Origin: Idiomarina piscisalsi
GTDB taxonomy: Bacteria; Pseudomonadota; Gammaproteobacteria; Enterobacterales; Alteromonadaceae
NCBI RefSeq assembly: GCF_003987095.1
Contig: NZ_PIQA01000003.1
Location: 186,001 to 250,000 of the forward strand
DNA: 64,000 bases
Direction of reading: 5' to 3'
In this document: one piece after another, positions 9,503-18,090 of the stretch
Position numbering within the stretch: position 1 is the first letter of the stretch
How the letters are laid out: each line of letters opens with the position of its first letter
The notes under the pieces: model-generated
The model's input: the letters and a program-made list of their open reading frames with translations, nothing else
Database searches by the model: none
What the model was told of the DNA's origin: nothing
Translations under genes and position numbers: made by a program

Positions 9503-10222
9503 CTAACGATGTCGCAATTTTGAGTGATAAAAGAAGACGATATGCTCTTTCAAACGCACCCAGAAGCGCTTTTGCTTCTCTTTGCGCTGCTCCACTTGCT
9601 GGATATCACTATTGAAGCCTAGGTTATGGCCCGCAACATGAGGTGTCAGACCTAGAATCTCGATAGGTACTTCCCAGTGCCATTGAAAATCAACATCTAC
9701 AGGTCTGAAAAAAGTAGAGCGAGCTGCCAATAACTTTTTTGCAGCCTCGTAACTAATTACTTGAGCTCCAGCTCCAGAAGGAGGTTTATCGTAGCTTACC
9801 AGGCTAAATCCTAACTTTTTTTCCAGCTCGGTTTCCTTCCGAGGCTTAAATGGATTGCCTAGTTTAATAAAAGACCAATTACGTTCCAGCTTTACCAAGA
9901 CATCATGAACTTTCGCAAAGTCAGGCGTTAACTTTTGATCATCCTCAAGTACGATTGCGTAATCGAGTTCTTCATCAACAATTCGTTGCCAACAGCGAAT
10001 GTGACTTAAGTAACAACCTATCTCTCCCCAGGTTAAATCGTAGTGATAACGCTTTTTTGCTTTACCCTGATCAAAACAAGCTTTTTCCGCTTCTGTTAGT
10101 TTCGTTCCATCAACAGCACTAACACGTTCAAATGGCATACCCAATGAATCAAGCTGTGCTTTTGCATCAGCCAACCGGTGCGGAGAGCGCTCTAAATTAA
10201 TTAAAAAAGTTTTATATTTCAT
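9503..10222 (-). CDS. GT25-family (LPS) glycosyltransferase
   Basis: A 239-residue protein of the LOS/LPS galactosyltransferase type. It opens with MKYKTFLINLERSPHRL and the AVDGTKL segment, and has the acidic EDD triad at residues 93-95 (AIVLEDDQKL) used for metal/sugar-nucleotide binding, followed by SGAGAQVISYEAAKKLL. These features are typical of LpsA/Lex1-like enzymes. It is the first gene of the pair with the GT4 gene. The upstream region is A+T-rich with no clear ribosome site. Confidence 0.82.
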   Translation of the reverse strand: MKYKTFLINLERSPHRLADAKAQLDSLGMPFERVSAVDGTKLTEAEKACFDQGKAKKRYHYDLTWGEIGCYLSHIRCWQRIVDEELDYAIVLEDDQKLTPDFAKVHDVLVKLERNWSFIKLGNPFKPRKETELEKKLGFSLVSYDKPPSGAGAQVISYEAAKKLLAARSTFFRPVDVDFQWHWEVPIEILGLTPHVAGHNLGFNSDIQQVEQRKEKQKRFWVRLKEHIVFFYHSKLRHR

Positions 10223-10364
10223 TAAATATTATCTAATGTGTGTCGTTTTAGATGAAGAGTCTTATTACTGATTCAGTTTCGCATATTATTAAATGCAAGA
10301 CCTGTTATGCAGAGTAACAATGGCGCTATTAAACACTGTTTTTAAATATGAAGCAATTAACACT

Positions 10365-10398
10365 AAAGCTCACTACTGGATTTCCCAGAGTGAGCTTT
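10365..10398 (-). terminator. Hairpin downstream of the S9 peptidase gene
   Basis: Arms AAAGCTCACT / AGTGAGCTTT with an inner CTGG/CCAG extension form a strong stem 30 bases after the peptidase stop codon. The T-tract on the minus strand is poor, so the terminator call is moderate. Confidence 0.55.
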
Positions 10399-10428
10399 GA
10401 ATTGAAGACTTCAACTCTCATCAGAGAA

Positions 10429-12444
10429 TTATTTATCTTTATACTTCTCAAACCAATGTAAGATATAAGCAACTTTATTCATCAGGTTGCTTGGTCTTGC
10501 ATAAATGCCATGACCTGAGTCCTGAATGCGCACCATAGCAGTGTCGACGCCTTTCAATTTCAACGCCTGATAATACTGTTCGGTTTCCGACATGGGCGTC
10601 CTGTAGTCATTCTCACCGGTTAATAGCATGGTTGGCGTTGTCACATTGCCAACGTAACTAATTGGCGAGCGTTCCATGTAATGTTCCATATTCTCCCATG
10701 GTAAACCCGGGAACCAATACTGGTAGAAGAAGTTATACATGTCTGCAGTCAGTACGAAGCTGTACCAATTAATGACCGGCTTAGCCACAACAGCGGCTTT
10801 AAAACGGTCAGTGTGTCCCACTATCCAGGCGGTTAGTACACCGCCGCCACTACCGCCTGTGACAAATAACTCGTCTTCGTCAATAAAGCCTTTTTCAATC
10901 ACAGCATCAACACCATCCATGAGATCGTTATAGTCGTCGCTTGGATAGTTATGATGAATTCCATTGGCGAAATCAGCCCCATAGCTAGTACTGCCACGAG
11001 GGTTGGTATACAGCACGACATAACCGGCAGCTGCAAAGAGCTGAACTTCAGCGGCAAAACGCGGACCATAATTAGTATGTGGACCGCCATGAATTTCCAG
11101 CATCAATGGGTATTTTTTGTCTTTATCGAAGTTTGGCGGATACGCAATCCACCCCTGTAAGTCTTTACCATCGACGCTCGACTTATAGCGAATTTCTTCT
11201 ACTTTTGCGAGTTGCTTGTGAGCCAAGGCGTCCTCATTCAGGCGAGTTACTTGTTGGACAGTATCGTCTTCCCATAACGCTAATTCAGCTGGGCGCATTG
11301 GGTTTGAAATGGTAAAAGCAATTTTGTCCCCTTTTGCAACACTGAAGTCGCCTCCACCATAAGGTCGGCTGTAGGAAAGGCCGCCCACACGGTCAGTTAA
11401 GTGCGTGTGCTCGCCGCTTAAGTCCGTACGTGCAAGCTGCCCGACTCCGTTGTCGTCATAAGTGAAATAGATACCACGGCTGTCAGAGTCCCACTCGAAG
11501 CCTGTAACGCTGCGATCTAAGTCTGGCGTTAGCACTTCCATATCAGTACCATCGGTATTCATGACGTAGAGCTTAGTAATCTGATAGCTCATTTTTTCAT
11601 CGTCATAACCGGTGTACGCGATTTTCTCGCCGTTTGGTGACACTTTAGGTGAACTGTCTGGTCCATTTCTGTCAGTGATTGGTGATATCTCTTTGCTAGC
11701 AACAGTTAGCTGATAAATTTCACTATTTACAGGGTTAAGGAATGCGTCGTCTCGACGATTAGCCGAAAAGAAAATATGCTTTCCGTCAGCCGACCAGGCC
11801 AAGTTACCGCCATGGTTGAACTCGTCTTCGGTTAATTGACGTGGCGAGCCCCCCGTAGCAGGCACGACATAAACTTGCTGATATCCGTCTTCTGCATAGC
11901 CGCCACCGTCATAACGGTAATTGCCTTTATCGATATATTTCGGTGGTGTTGTCCAATTCGCCCCCTCGGGTTTTCCCGGCAAGCTTACCGGAGCAGGTTC
12001 GGGCTTTGGTGTAAACATTGAAAATGCGATTTGGCTTCCATCGGGTGACCAACTCAGTCCTGACGGCGCTTTCGTTAATTGAGTAATGGCTGCGCTTTCG
12101 CCAGAATCCACCCAGTAGATATGAATTTGAGGGCTACCGGTTTCCGTTGACACATAGGCTAGACGCTTGCCGTCAGGCGACCACACTGGTTGGCTTTCAC
12201 TGCCTTGTTCACCGGTTAACGGGCGTATATCTCCGTCCGGTAGTACACTCCATAAGCGCCCAACTTTACGGTCGTTTTGTATGTCCATAGACTGGCGGAC
12301 AAATACGCCCCACTCACCACTTGGATGAATGGTCGGTGACGATGCGTACTCCAGAGTGAATACGTCTTCTAATTCTAACTTTTCTTGGGCTATTGAGGCA
12401 CTTGATACTGCCAGCGCCGCTGCCGCTATTACCCATTTTTTCAT
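10429..12444 (-). CDS. Secreted S9-family prolyl oligopeptidase (dipeptidyl/acylaminoacyl peptidase)
   Basis: A 671-residue exported serine peptidase with a signal peptide cut after SIA-QE. The N-terminal half has repeated WSPDGK/WSADGKHIFF blade motifs (TolB-like beta-propeller). The C-terminal alpha/beta-hydrolase domain has the triad Ser532 (GGSGGG), Asp613 (GENDYRTP) and His645 (DSGHGIY). The family trims di- or oligopeptides, consistent with the protein-based nutrition common in Idiomarina (inference). A GGGGGAAC ribosome site lies before the ATG. It is transcribed alone between two hairpins. Exact specificity (DPP-like or acyl-peptide hydrolase-like) is not resolved. Confidence 0.9.
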   Translation of the reverse strand: MKKWVIAAAALAVSSASIAQEKLELEDVFTLEYASSPTIHPSGEWGVFVRQSMDIQNDRKVGRLWSVLPDGDIRPLTGEQGSESQPVWSPDGKRLAYVSTETGSPQIHIYWVDSGESAAITQLTKAPSGLSWSPDGSQIAFSMFTPKPEPAPVSLPGKPEGANWTTPPKYIDKGNYRYDGGGYAEDGYQQVYVVPATGGSPRQLTEDEFNHGGNLAWSADGKHIFFSANRRDDAFLNPVNSEIYQLTVASKEISPITDRNGPDSSPKVSPNGEKIAYTGYDDEKMSYQITKLYVMNTDGTDMEVLTPDLDRSVTGFEWDSDSRGIYFTYDDNGVGQLARTDLSGEHTHLTDRVGGLSYSRPYGGGDFSVAKGDKIAFTISNPMRPAELALWEDDTVQQVTRLNEDALAHKQLAKVEEIRYKSSVDGKDLQGWIAYPPNFDKDKKYPLMLEIHGGPHTNYGPRFAAEVQLFAAAGYVVLYTNPRGSTSYGADFANGIHHNYPSDDYNDLMDGVDAVIEKGFIDEDELFVTGGSGGGVLTAWIVGHTDRFKAAVVAKPVINWYSFVLTADMYNFFYQYWFPGLPWENMEHYMERSPISYVGNVTTPTMLLTGENDYRTPMSETEQYYQALKLKGVDTAMVRIQDSGHGIYARPSNLMNKVAYILHWFEKYKDK

Positions 12445-12463
12445 TGTTGTTCCCCCAAATAAA

Positions 12464-12488
12464 AAAACCGCCTCATAGAGACGGTTTT
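12464..12488 (-). terminator. Intrinsic terminator of the DUF1302 gene
   Basis: Stem AAAACCG / CGGTTTT, followed on the minus strand by a run of seven T residues; it lies between the DUF1302 stop and the S9 peptidase start. A textbook rho-independent terminator. Confidence 0.8.
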
Positions 12489-12516
12489 ATCGCGATTCAA
12501 AACATGAATCAATGTA

Positions 12517-14415
12517 TTAGAACGCGTATGAGAAGCTAACGGACGCAAAATCACGGTCAGCTAACGGATCTAAGTCACTGTCTGAGTACATAGTGTAACC
12601 AAGAGTCACTTTATAAGTTGACAGGTAGTCAGCCATTAAATTAAGACCCAGTGATTTACGGTCTTCAATAAAGTTACTGTTTGGCGAATGACCATTTACG
12701 TCATGGTTAAACTGGACTGTTGGATTTAACCCCCAACCTTGCCATACGTTTGAGTATTCAAACTGGAAACGCGTGCGATAGCCCCAAGATGTTGAAGTGA
12801 CGAAGCCATCGCAGTTACCTACTTGTGCCTGAAATGCTCCGGCTACTTGATCCTGCCCAGCTTGAGAAGCTGCTCCAATATATGGATCCATGTCCGCTTG
12901 CGTGAAACACTTGCCAAATAAAGGCAGACGACCATAACGTTGCTCTTGAATGCCCGGCATGTCGTGAACACTGTTCATCGCTACCTCACCGACAAAGGTC
13001 ATACGATCTGAACCTAAGAAACGGTCGAAGAAACGAACGAAACTAATTTGTGCTTGACTTACGTCTAAGCGGTCATAACCATTTGCCTTTTCACCAAAAG
13101 GCGTTGTAGTTACTCGATCAGCAAAAGTGCTTGGAGCATTCGGTCGTAGGCCTGCAGTTAAAATTTCCGTCGTATTAATTTGCACCGGCATACCGTCGCG
13201 GTAGCTGTATTCACCAGACACTGACCACATGCCAAGGTTTGTACTGAAGCTTAAACCGTAAACTTCGGTATCTTCAGGGTACTCCAATACTAACTTAGGA
13301 CCGTCGATGGGATAACCGTCTGATGTCGACCAAGAAAAGCTCAGATCCAAAGGGCTAACACCTTGCAAGCTAGGTGATGGATCTTCACTCCAATTATAAG
13401 CTGAAATAATTGGCGTGTTGTTATGCAAGTTCAGATAATAAACACCGAATTCAGCACCTAAGTCCATGGAGTAGTAACGTAAATTTACGCCCCATTGGCC
13501 GCTGTCAGAAGCCTCCAACATTGGGTTACTACCAATGTAAGCTCCTGCTTCAAATGACTGACGATCACTTAAGTAACTATTAGGGTCTCCTGGTGTACCT
13601 TGCACAGGGTCAGCCGGGATCAATTGAGGATTCAGCGTCACCAAACCACAACCGGGACCACCAATAATATCAACGCTTGAGAAGTAGGTACCACAACCGT
13701 CCAGTTTAGTGTTATCCCACTCGTATTGATAGAAGGCTTCAAAGTTCATTACGTCGGTTAAACCGATGTTAGTGCTTATCATACCGACTGGTAATAGCGC
13801 TTCTTTAATTTCCGCGCCCGGACGGCGAGCGGCGTTGACGTCTAACGGGTTAATGTCGTTAATGCCGTTGAAAACGAAGGTACTTTCACCCCAGCTTAAT
13901 ACCTGACGACCCACACGGACGTTTGCAGGCATATCACCGATATCAAAGTTTGCATAAACAAATGCGTCTAGCAACTCAACTCCATGCCCCTGCGAATAAT
14001 CGTCAAAAGCATCATCATTTAGTTTCTTATTCGGGAAGTAGCCATTGGGACTGTGACCATGAGGCATTTCCTCTTCAGAAATCACATAGTCGTACCAATA
14101 GTTAAAGCGCACAAAAGCACCATGGCTATCGCCGTCAATGCTTAAATCGTGAACACCTTTGAAAACTGATGATACTAAGTCGCCTTTGTCAAAGTTCAAG
14201 TTGCCGTCATCACCGACACTTGAGCCTGCGGTTCCGCCTGCGCGGTTGCCTGGATGAATCAGGTGGTTGGCCTGATCTTCCATACGCCATGACGCACCGT
14301 AGGACAAAATAGAGTCGAATTTAATTTCATAGTCGCCGACTTCGAAGTCAGCAGCCTGGCCTGTAGCCGCAAAGCTCAGTGCAATGGCCGTAGCCAGAGG
14401 AAGTTTTTTTAGCAT
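12517..14415 (-). CDS. DUF1302-family outer-membrane protein
   Basis: A 632-residue exported protein with a signal peptide (MLKKLPLATAIALSFAATGQAA). It then runs through many amphipathic strands (SILSYGASWRME, YDYVISEEE, VRVGRQVLSWGESTFVFNGIND) and ends SVSFSYAF with an aromatic C-terminus, so it is likely a beta-barrel. The RVGRQVLSWGES segment is characteristic of DUF1302. The function is not established; in other genera the family often lies beside DUF1329 and lipid or steroid genes, but no DUF1329 partner is present here. An ATG six codons upstream (14433) is possible. The start at 14415 follows AAGAAGAACAACT, the same kind of leader as the Oar-like gene. Confidence 0.75.
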   Translation of the reverse strand: MLKKLPLATAIALSFAATGQAADFEVGDYEIKFDSILSYGASWRMEDQANHLIHPGNRAGGTAGSSVGDDGNLNFDKGDLVSSVFKGVHDLSIDGDSHGAFVRFNYWYDYVISEEEMPHGHSPNGYFPNKKLNDDAFDDYSQGHGVELLDAFVYANFDIGDMPANVRVGRQVLSWGESTFVFNGINDINPLDVNAARRPGAEIKEALLPVGMISTNIGLTDVMNFEAFYQYEWDNTKLDGCGTYFSSVDIIGGPGCGLVTLNPQLIPADPVQGTPGDPNSYLSDRQSFEAGAYIGSNPMLEASDSGQWGVNLRYYSMDLGAEFGVYYLNLHNNTPIISAYNWSEDPSPSLQGVSPLDLSFSWSTSDGYPIDGPKLVLEYPEDTEVYGLSFSTNLGMWSVSGEYSYRDGMPVQINTTEILTAGLRPNAPSTFADRVTTTPFGEKANGYDRLDVSQAQISFVRFFDRFLGSDRMTFVGEVAMNSVHDMPGIQEQRYGRLPLFGKCFTQADMDPYIGAASQAGQDQVAGAFQAQVGNCDGFVTSTSWGYRTRFQFEYSNVWQGWGLNPTVQFNHDVNGHSPNSNFIEDRKSLGLNLMADYLSTYKVTLGYTMYSDSDLDPLADRDFASVSFSYAF

Positions 14416-14559
14416 AGTTGTTCTTCTTTTCATTGTGAGCCACCTAATCCTTTAAACTTGTTTGGCGGTTATAGATGAATCATGTCCGATGAGTTAAAAA
14501 TATGCAAGTGTATGAACACGAAAAGATAACAAGTTGTTGGAAAAAGTGCGGGAAAATGT

Positions 14560-14591
14560 CGTTACCAGCGTCTAAATTGACGCTGGTAACG
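14560..14591 (-). terminator. Perfect 13-bp palindrome across the etfA stop codon
   Basis: CGTTACCAGCGTC / GACGCTGGTAACG with a 6-base loop. One arm encodes the last residues of EtfA, and the stop codon lies at the loop. It probably ends the etfBA transcript, although the T-tract is weak. Confidence 0.6.
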
Positions 14592-15537
14592 AGTCTTCAA
14601 AAGTGTTTTTTAACTTTTCTTTGAGTTCGGGAAGAACATCAAATAAGTCGGCTACCAAACCGTAATCCGCCACCTGGAAGATAGGTGCTTCTTCGTCTTT
14701 GTTGATAGCAACGATGACTTTGGAGTCTTTCATACCGGCTAAGTGCTGGATAGCACCACTGATACCGACAGCCACATAAAGCTGTGGCGCAACAATTTTA
14801 CCGGTTTGACCCACCTGCATGTCGTTGGGTACGAAACCAGCGTCAACAGCGGCACGTGATGCACCAACCGCCGCACCTAATTTATCAGCAATGTCTTCCA
14901 GCATGTGGAAGTTGTCGCCGTTTTGCATACCACGACCACCAGAAATTACGATTTCCGCCGCTGTAAGATCTGGACGCTCAGACTCTGCCAGCTGCTCGCC
15001 AACAAATTCCGATTTGTCGTTGTTAAATACGGAATCGATACTTTCAACGTCACCACTACCACCTTCTGCTGCAACCGCATCAAATGCTGTTGCACGAACG
15101 GTAATGACTTTAATGTTGTCTTCTGACTGCACAGTGGCAATGGCGTTACCGGCATAGATAGGACGCTTAAAGGTGTCATCGCTTTCTACCGAAATAATGT
15201 CAGATACCTGCGCTACGTCTAATAAAGCAGCAACGCGCGGCATGAAGTTTTTGCCGGTAGTTGTTGCCGGAGCCAGAATGTGACTGTAGTTTTTGCCTAA
15301 ATCAGCAACCAGTTCGCTGATGTTTTCGGCCAACTGATGCTCGTAAGCCTCGTTGTCTGCCAGCATGACTTTCTTCACGCCGTCGGCTTTTGCTACATTT
15401 TCAGCAACGGTTGAGCACCCTTTACCGGCAACCAGTACCTCGATGTCGCCACCGATTTTCTGTGCAGCGGCTAACGTTTTCAGTGTTGAAGGGTCAACCG
15501 CGTTATTGTCGTGTTCTGCTACCACTAAGATGCTCAT
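14572..15537 (-). CDS. etfA: Electron transfer flavoprotein, alpha subunit
   Basis: A 321-residue protein that binds FAD and carries electrons from acyl-CoA and related dehydrogenases to ETF:quinone oxidoreductase. The C-terminal FAD domain is clear: [48 protein letters not shown] and [18 protein letters not shown]. It starts at an ATG that overlaps the etfB stop by four bases (ATGA), so the subunits are translationally coupled. ETF dehydrogenase and acyl-CoA dehydrogenases are not in the window. Confidence 0.95.
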   Translation of the reverse strand: MSILVVAEHDNNAVDPSTLKTLAAAQKIGGDIEVLVAGKGCSTVAENVAKADGVKKVMLADNEAYEHQLAENISELVADLGKNYSHILAPATTTGKNFMPRVAALLDVAQVSDIISVESDDTFKRPIYAGNAIATVQSEDNIKVITVRATAFDAVAAEGGSGDVESIDSVFNNDKSEFVGEQLAESERPDLTAAEIVISGGRGMQNGDNFHMLEDIADKLGAAVGASRAAVDAGFVPNDMQVGQTGKIVAPQLYVAVGISGAIQHLAGMKDSKVIVAINKDEEAPIFQVADYGLVADLFDVLPELKEKLKNTFEDSLPASI

Positions 15538-16283
15538 AATACTTTCGCCTCGTTTTTCAGTTTGTCGACCAGCTCATCTACGTCAGCTACTTTCACACCG
15601 GCGCTACGTTCAGCAGGCGTTTCAACTTTCAGCAGCTTAATAGTGCGCTTAACTTCCACACCCAGTTCGTCCGGGCTTGTGGTTTCCAGCGGCTTACGCT
15701 TGGCTTTCATGATGTTTGGCAGCGACGCGTAACGCGGTTCGTTCAAACGCAGGTCAGTAGTGACAATAGCCGGCAGGTTCAATTTAACGGTTTGCAGACC
15801 ACCGTCAATTTCACGGGTGACGTTCACAAAGCCGTCGCCAACTTCCACTTTAGACGCGAAAGTACCTTGTGGCATACCGGTTAAGGCGCCCAGCATTTGA
15901 CCGGTCTGGTTGTTGTCTGAGTCGATAGACTGTTTACCCAGAATGACCATGTCCGGTCCTTCTTTCTCTACCACACCTTTTAGAATTTTAGCGGCAGATA
16001 AAGAGTCTGGCATGTCGTCGGTTTCAACCTGAATAGCACGGTCAGCACCTAGTGCCAGTGCAGTACGTAACTGCTCCTGTACCGCTTTAGGGCCAATAGA
16101 AACTACAACGACTTCGTCTGCTGTGCCAGCTTCTTTCAAACGCACGGCTTCTTCTACGGCAATTTCGCAGAATGGGTTAAGTGCCATTTTGACGTTCGCC
16201 AAATCGACATCGGACTGATCTGGTTTAACACGCACCTTGACGTTGTAGTCAATGACGCGCTTAACCGCGACAAGTATCTTCAT
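15534..16283 (-). CDS. etfB: Electron transfer flavoprotein, beta subunit
   Basis: A 249-residue protein starting [22 protein letters not shown]. It has the family signature region [26 protein letters not shown] and the [24 protein letters not shown] stretch involved in AMP binding and partner recognition. It is the first gene of the two-gene etfBA operon, transcribed from a good sigma-70 promoter at 16337-16365. Confidence 0.95.
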   Translation of the reverse strand: MKILVAVKRVIDYNVKVRVKPDQSDVDLANVKMALNPFCEIAVEEAVRLKEAGTADEVVVVSIGPKAVQEQLRTALALGADRAIQVETDDMPDSLSAAKILKGVVEKEGPDMVILGKQSIDSDNNQTGQMLGALTGMPQGTFASKVEVGDGFVNVTREIDGGLQTVKLNLPAIVTTDLRLNEPRYASLPNIMKAKRKPLETTSPDELGVEVKRTIKLLKVETPAERSAGVKVADVDELVDKLKNEAKVL

Positions 16284-16336
16284 GTTGTACTTCCTTTTGC
16301 TGGAATGTTCTTAATGTTGGTGTTTATTATGCTGCC

Positions 16337-16365
16337 ATTATCCTAGACTGGCGTCGATCTCACAA
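16337..16365 (-). promoter_or_regulatory. Sigma-70 promoter of etfBA
   Basis: On the minus strand: TTGTGA, 17 bases, GATAAT, about 55 bases before the etfB start. Confidence 0.55.
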
Positions 16366-16408
16366 GTTGTGGGAGAATAAAACTCTATTACCGTAAGGGA
16401 GAGTTTAC

Positions 16409-16777
16409 ATGGCCAGCTGGGAACAGCTTTTTCGTCACTTAGTTCAACAAGCCAAAAGTCTACCAGAATATCCGGCAGAATGTCGTGATGACGATCATCT
16501 GGTGGGTGGCTGCGAGGCTAAGGTATGGCTGTGGCTGGATACTTCTGATGTAGAGGCGGTAGTGATTCGTTTCGATTCTGAATCGCGCATTGTGCGCGGA
16601 CTACTGGCGCTACTGCAACAACGGCTGGACGGCTGTTCGGTAGCAGAAATAGCCGCCTTTGACATTGACGCCTTTTACCGCGCCGAAGGTTTAGATAATG
16701 CCCTAAGCCCCTCGCGCAGCAACGGCCTGTACCAGGTCGCCAAAACATTGAAGCAGCGGGTTGTAAATGAGCGCTGA
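16409..16777 (+). CDS. csdE: SufE/CsdE-family sulfur acceptor protein
   Basis: A 122-residue protein with the SufE fold. It accepts persulfide sulfur from a cysteine desulfurase on the Cys in LVGGCEAKVWLW (Cys35). The segment YPAECRDDDHLVGGCEAKVW, then ADLE-like and RLDGCSVAEIAAFD motifs, are typical. It is shorter than E. coli CsdE (about 147 residues), lacking part of the N-terminus. A good AGGGAG ribosome site precedes it. No desulfurase gene is adjacent. A tcdA/csdL gene faces it across a family-A palindrome that begins inside its last codons. Assignment to CsdE rather than SufE rests on the tcdA neighbour. Confidence 0.75.
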   Translation: MASWEQLFRHLVQQAKSLPEYPAECRDDDHLVGGCEAKVWLWLDTSDVEAVVIRFDSESRIVRGLLALLQQRLDGCSVAEIAAFDIDAFYRAEGLDNALSPSRSNGLYQVAKTLKQRVVNER

Positions 16778-16892
16778 GGTTATAGGAGCTACTGCGGAGG
16801 ACGCCCGTGAATACATCCCTGTAGGGCTTGGGCAGCGCCATCCATGGCGCTGCACACCTCCGCAGTAGCTCCCATAACCGTCGATCGCGCTC
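16769..16892. repeat. Family-A palindromic element, copy A1
   Basis: A ~124-bp element between csdE and tcdA (convergent). The outer arms pair as AGGAGCTACTGCGGAGG with CCTCCGCAGTAGCTCC, extended by GGTTAT/ATAACC and GAGCGC/GCGCTC. The core holds CCCTGTAGGG and GCAGCGCCATccATGGCGCTGC hairpins. It starts within the csdE stop region (GAGCGCTGA, the TGA being the stop). Confidence 0.85.
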
Positions 16893-16901
16893 ATCGGCAA
16901 A

Positions 16902-17678
16902 TTACACTTTTTTCAACAAAACAGCGGTGGCTTGCATTGCGAAGCTGCAGGTGACGACCATAGCGGCGCCGAAGCCGGAGCTGCAGTCCATGCGCATGGA
17001 GCCGGAGCCGGGTTTTTGTAGTGTAACTTCGCCTTCCTGCTCACCGGAAATAATGGGATAACGCAGCTGCTCTTCGGAATAGACACAGTCAACGCCCCAT
17101 TTACGTTTGGGGTTCTTGGAAAAGCCGTAGTCGCGACGCAGTTGTGAGCGTACTTTGGCTAGTAGTGGGTCCTGCTTGGCTTTGGCTAAATCACCGATGC
17201 GGATCATGCCCGGGTCTATCTGCCCACCGGCACCGCCACACACCACTAAGCGTAACTTGTGACGTTTGCACCAGGCTACCAGCGCCGCTTTGGTGTTAAC
17301 GCTGTCTATGGCGTCTAGCACCGCATCGGCACCGGTTAAGTATTCTTCAAAGTTTTCGGGCAGCAAAAAGTCATCAATAACTTTAACTTCGCAGTTCGGG
17401 TTAATGCTTTTCACCCGCTGTGCCAGCACTTCTGTTTTGAGTTGCCCAATGGTTTCATCCGTAGCCGGTAACTGACGGTTGATATTGGTGGTGCATACGT
17501 CGTCTAAATCAATGAGGGTCAGCTTGCCTATGCCGGTGCGCGCCAGTGCTTCCACCGCCCAGGAACCTACACCGCCAAGCCCGGCGACTACTATATGTAA
17601 CTGCTGAAAATGGTTGAGCGCCTGCTGTCCGTAAACACGGCTGACACCACCAAAGCGTTGATCGGGTACTTCACTCAT
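16902..17678 (-). CDS. tcdA: tRNA threonylcarbamoyladenosine dehydratase
   Basis: A 258-residue E1/ThiF-like enzyme (TcdA/CsdL) that cyclises t6A37 of tRNA to ct6A using ATP. The nucleotide-binding motif GLGGVGSWAVEALARTGIG, IDLDDVCTTNINRQ and DAIDSVNTKAALVAWCK are all present, as is a C-terminal segment GSMRMDCSSGFGAAMVV. The chosen start, MSEVPDQRFGGVSRVYG (ATG 17678), matches the E. coli start; a GTG at 17693 would add five residues. It overlaps the end of the PAS gene by 8 bases, so it is the last gene of that operon. In E. coli it also neighbours csdE. Confidence 0.9.
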   Translation of the reverse strand: MSEVPDQRFGGVSRVYGQQALNHFQQLHIVVAGLGGVGSWAVEALARTGIGKLTLIDLDDVCTTNINRQLPATDETIGQLKTEVLAQRVKSINPNCEVKVIDDFLLPENFEEYLTGADAVLDAIDSVNTKAALVAWCKRHKLRLVVCGGAGGQIDPGMIRIGDLAKAKQDPLLAKVRSQLRRDYGFSKNPKRKWGVDCVYSEEQLRYPIISGEQEGEVTLQKPGSGSMRMDCSSGFGAAMVVTCSFAMQATAVLLKKV

Positions 17679-18090
17679 GACTGGGTTGTTCACTCACATC
17701 GTAGATAATAATGCCCACCTGATGCACTTCACCACGCGGGTTCTTAAGCGGAATTAGGGTCACGTTTTGGTACATCCACTCGCTCTGACCGCTTATAGGC
17801 CGGCTGTGGCGAAAGCGAAACACATAAGGACGCTGTTGCCAGGTAATAAACACCCGCGAATTCAATTGCCGCACGCGGTCTATTTTACGTTGGAACCAGA
17901 CCTGGTCGATACCCGGACAACAGCGGAATAAATTTTTATCGCGCACTTCGCTGGGTCGCAGACCGCTGTGGTTCTGCATAAACTCATTCCACATCTGGAT
18001 GTTGTTGTCGTTATCGACCACCACAATACCCACGTCAATGGCGCCCAGTATGCTTAGCTTGCTGTGCAGCTCGTCCATGTCGTCTATCAT
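17671..18090 (-). CDS. Small single PAS-domain protein
   Basis: A 139-residue cytosolic protein that is essentially one PAS domain: GAIDVGIVVVDNDNNIQMWNEFM, SGLRPSEVRDKNLF, then VTLIPLKNPRGEVHQVGIIIYDVSE. There is no output domain. It overlaps the upstream receiver/CheC gene by four bases (ATGA) and the downstream tcdA by eight, so the three are likely cotranscribed. It may act as a sensor partner of the receiver protein (inference from coupling). The ligand or cofactor is unknown; the CCPG pair of cysteines is noted. Confidence 0.75.
   Translation of the reverse strand: MIDDMDELHSKLSILGAIDVGIVVVDNDNNIQMWNEFMQNHSGLRPSEVRDKNLFRCCPGIDQVWFQRKIDRVRQLNSRVFITWQQRPYVFRFRHSRPISGQSEWMYQNVTLIPLKNPRGEVHQVGIIIYDVSEQPSHE

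Noticed and set aside
16518..16841. Minus-strand open frame ending in a MALPKPYRDVFTGVL-type peptide, repeated at 50737, 55544 and similar sites
   Set aside because: These peptides are translations of the family-A palindromic core. They recur only because the DNA repeat recurs, overlap real genes and have no ribosome sites.
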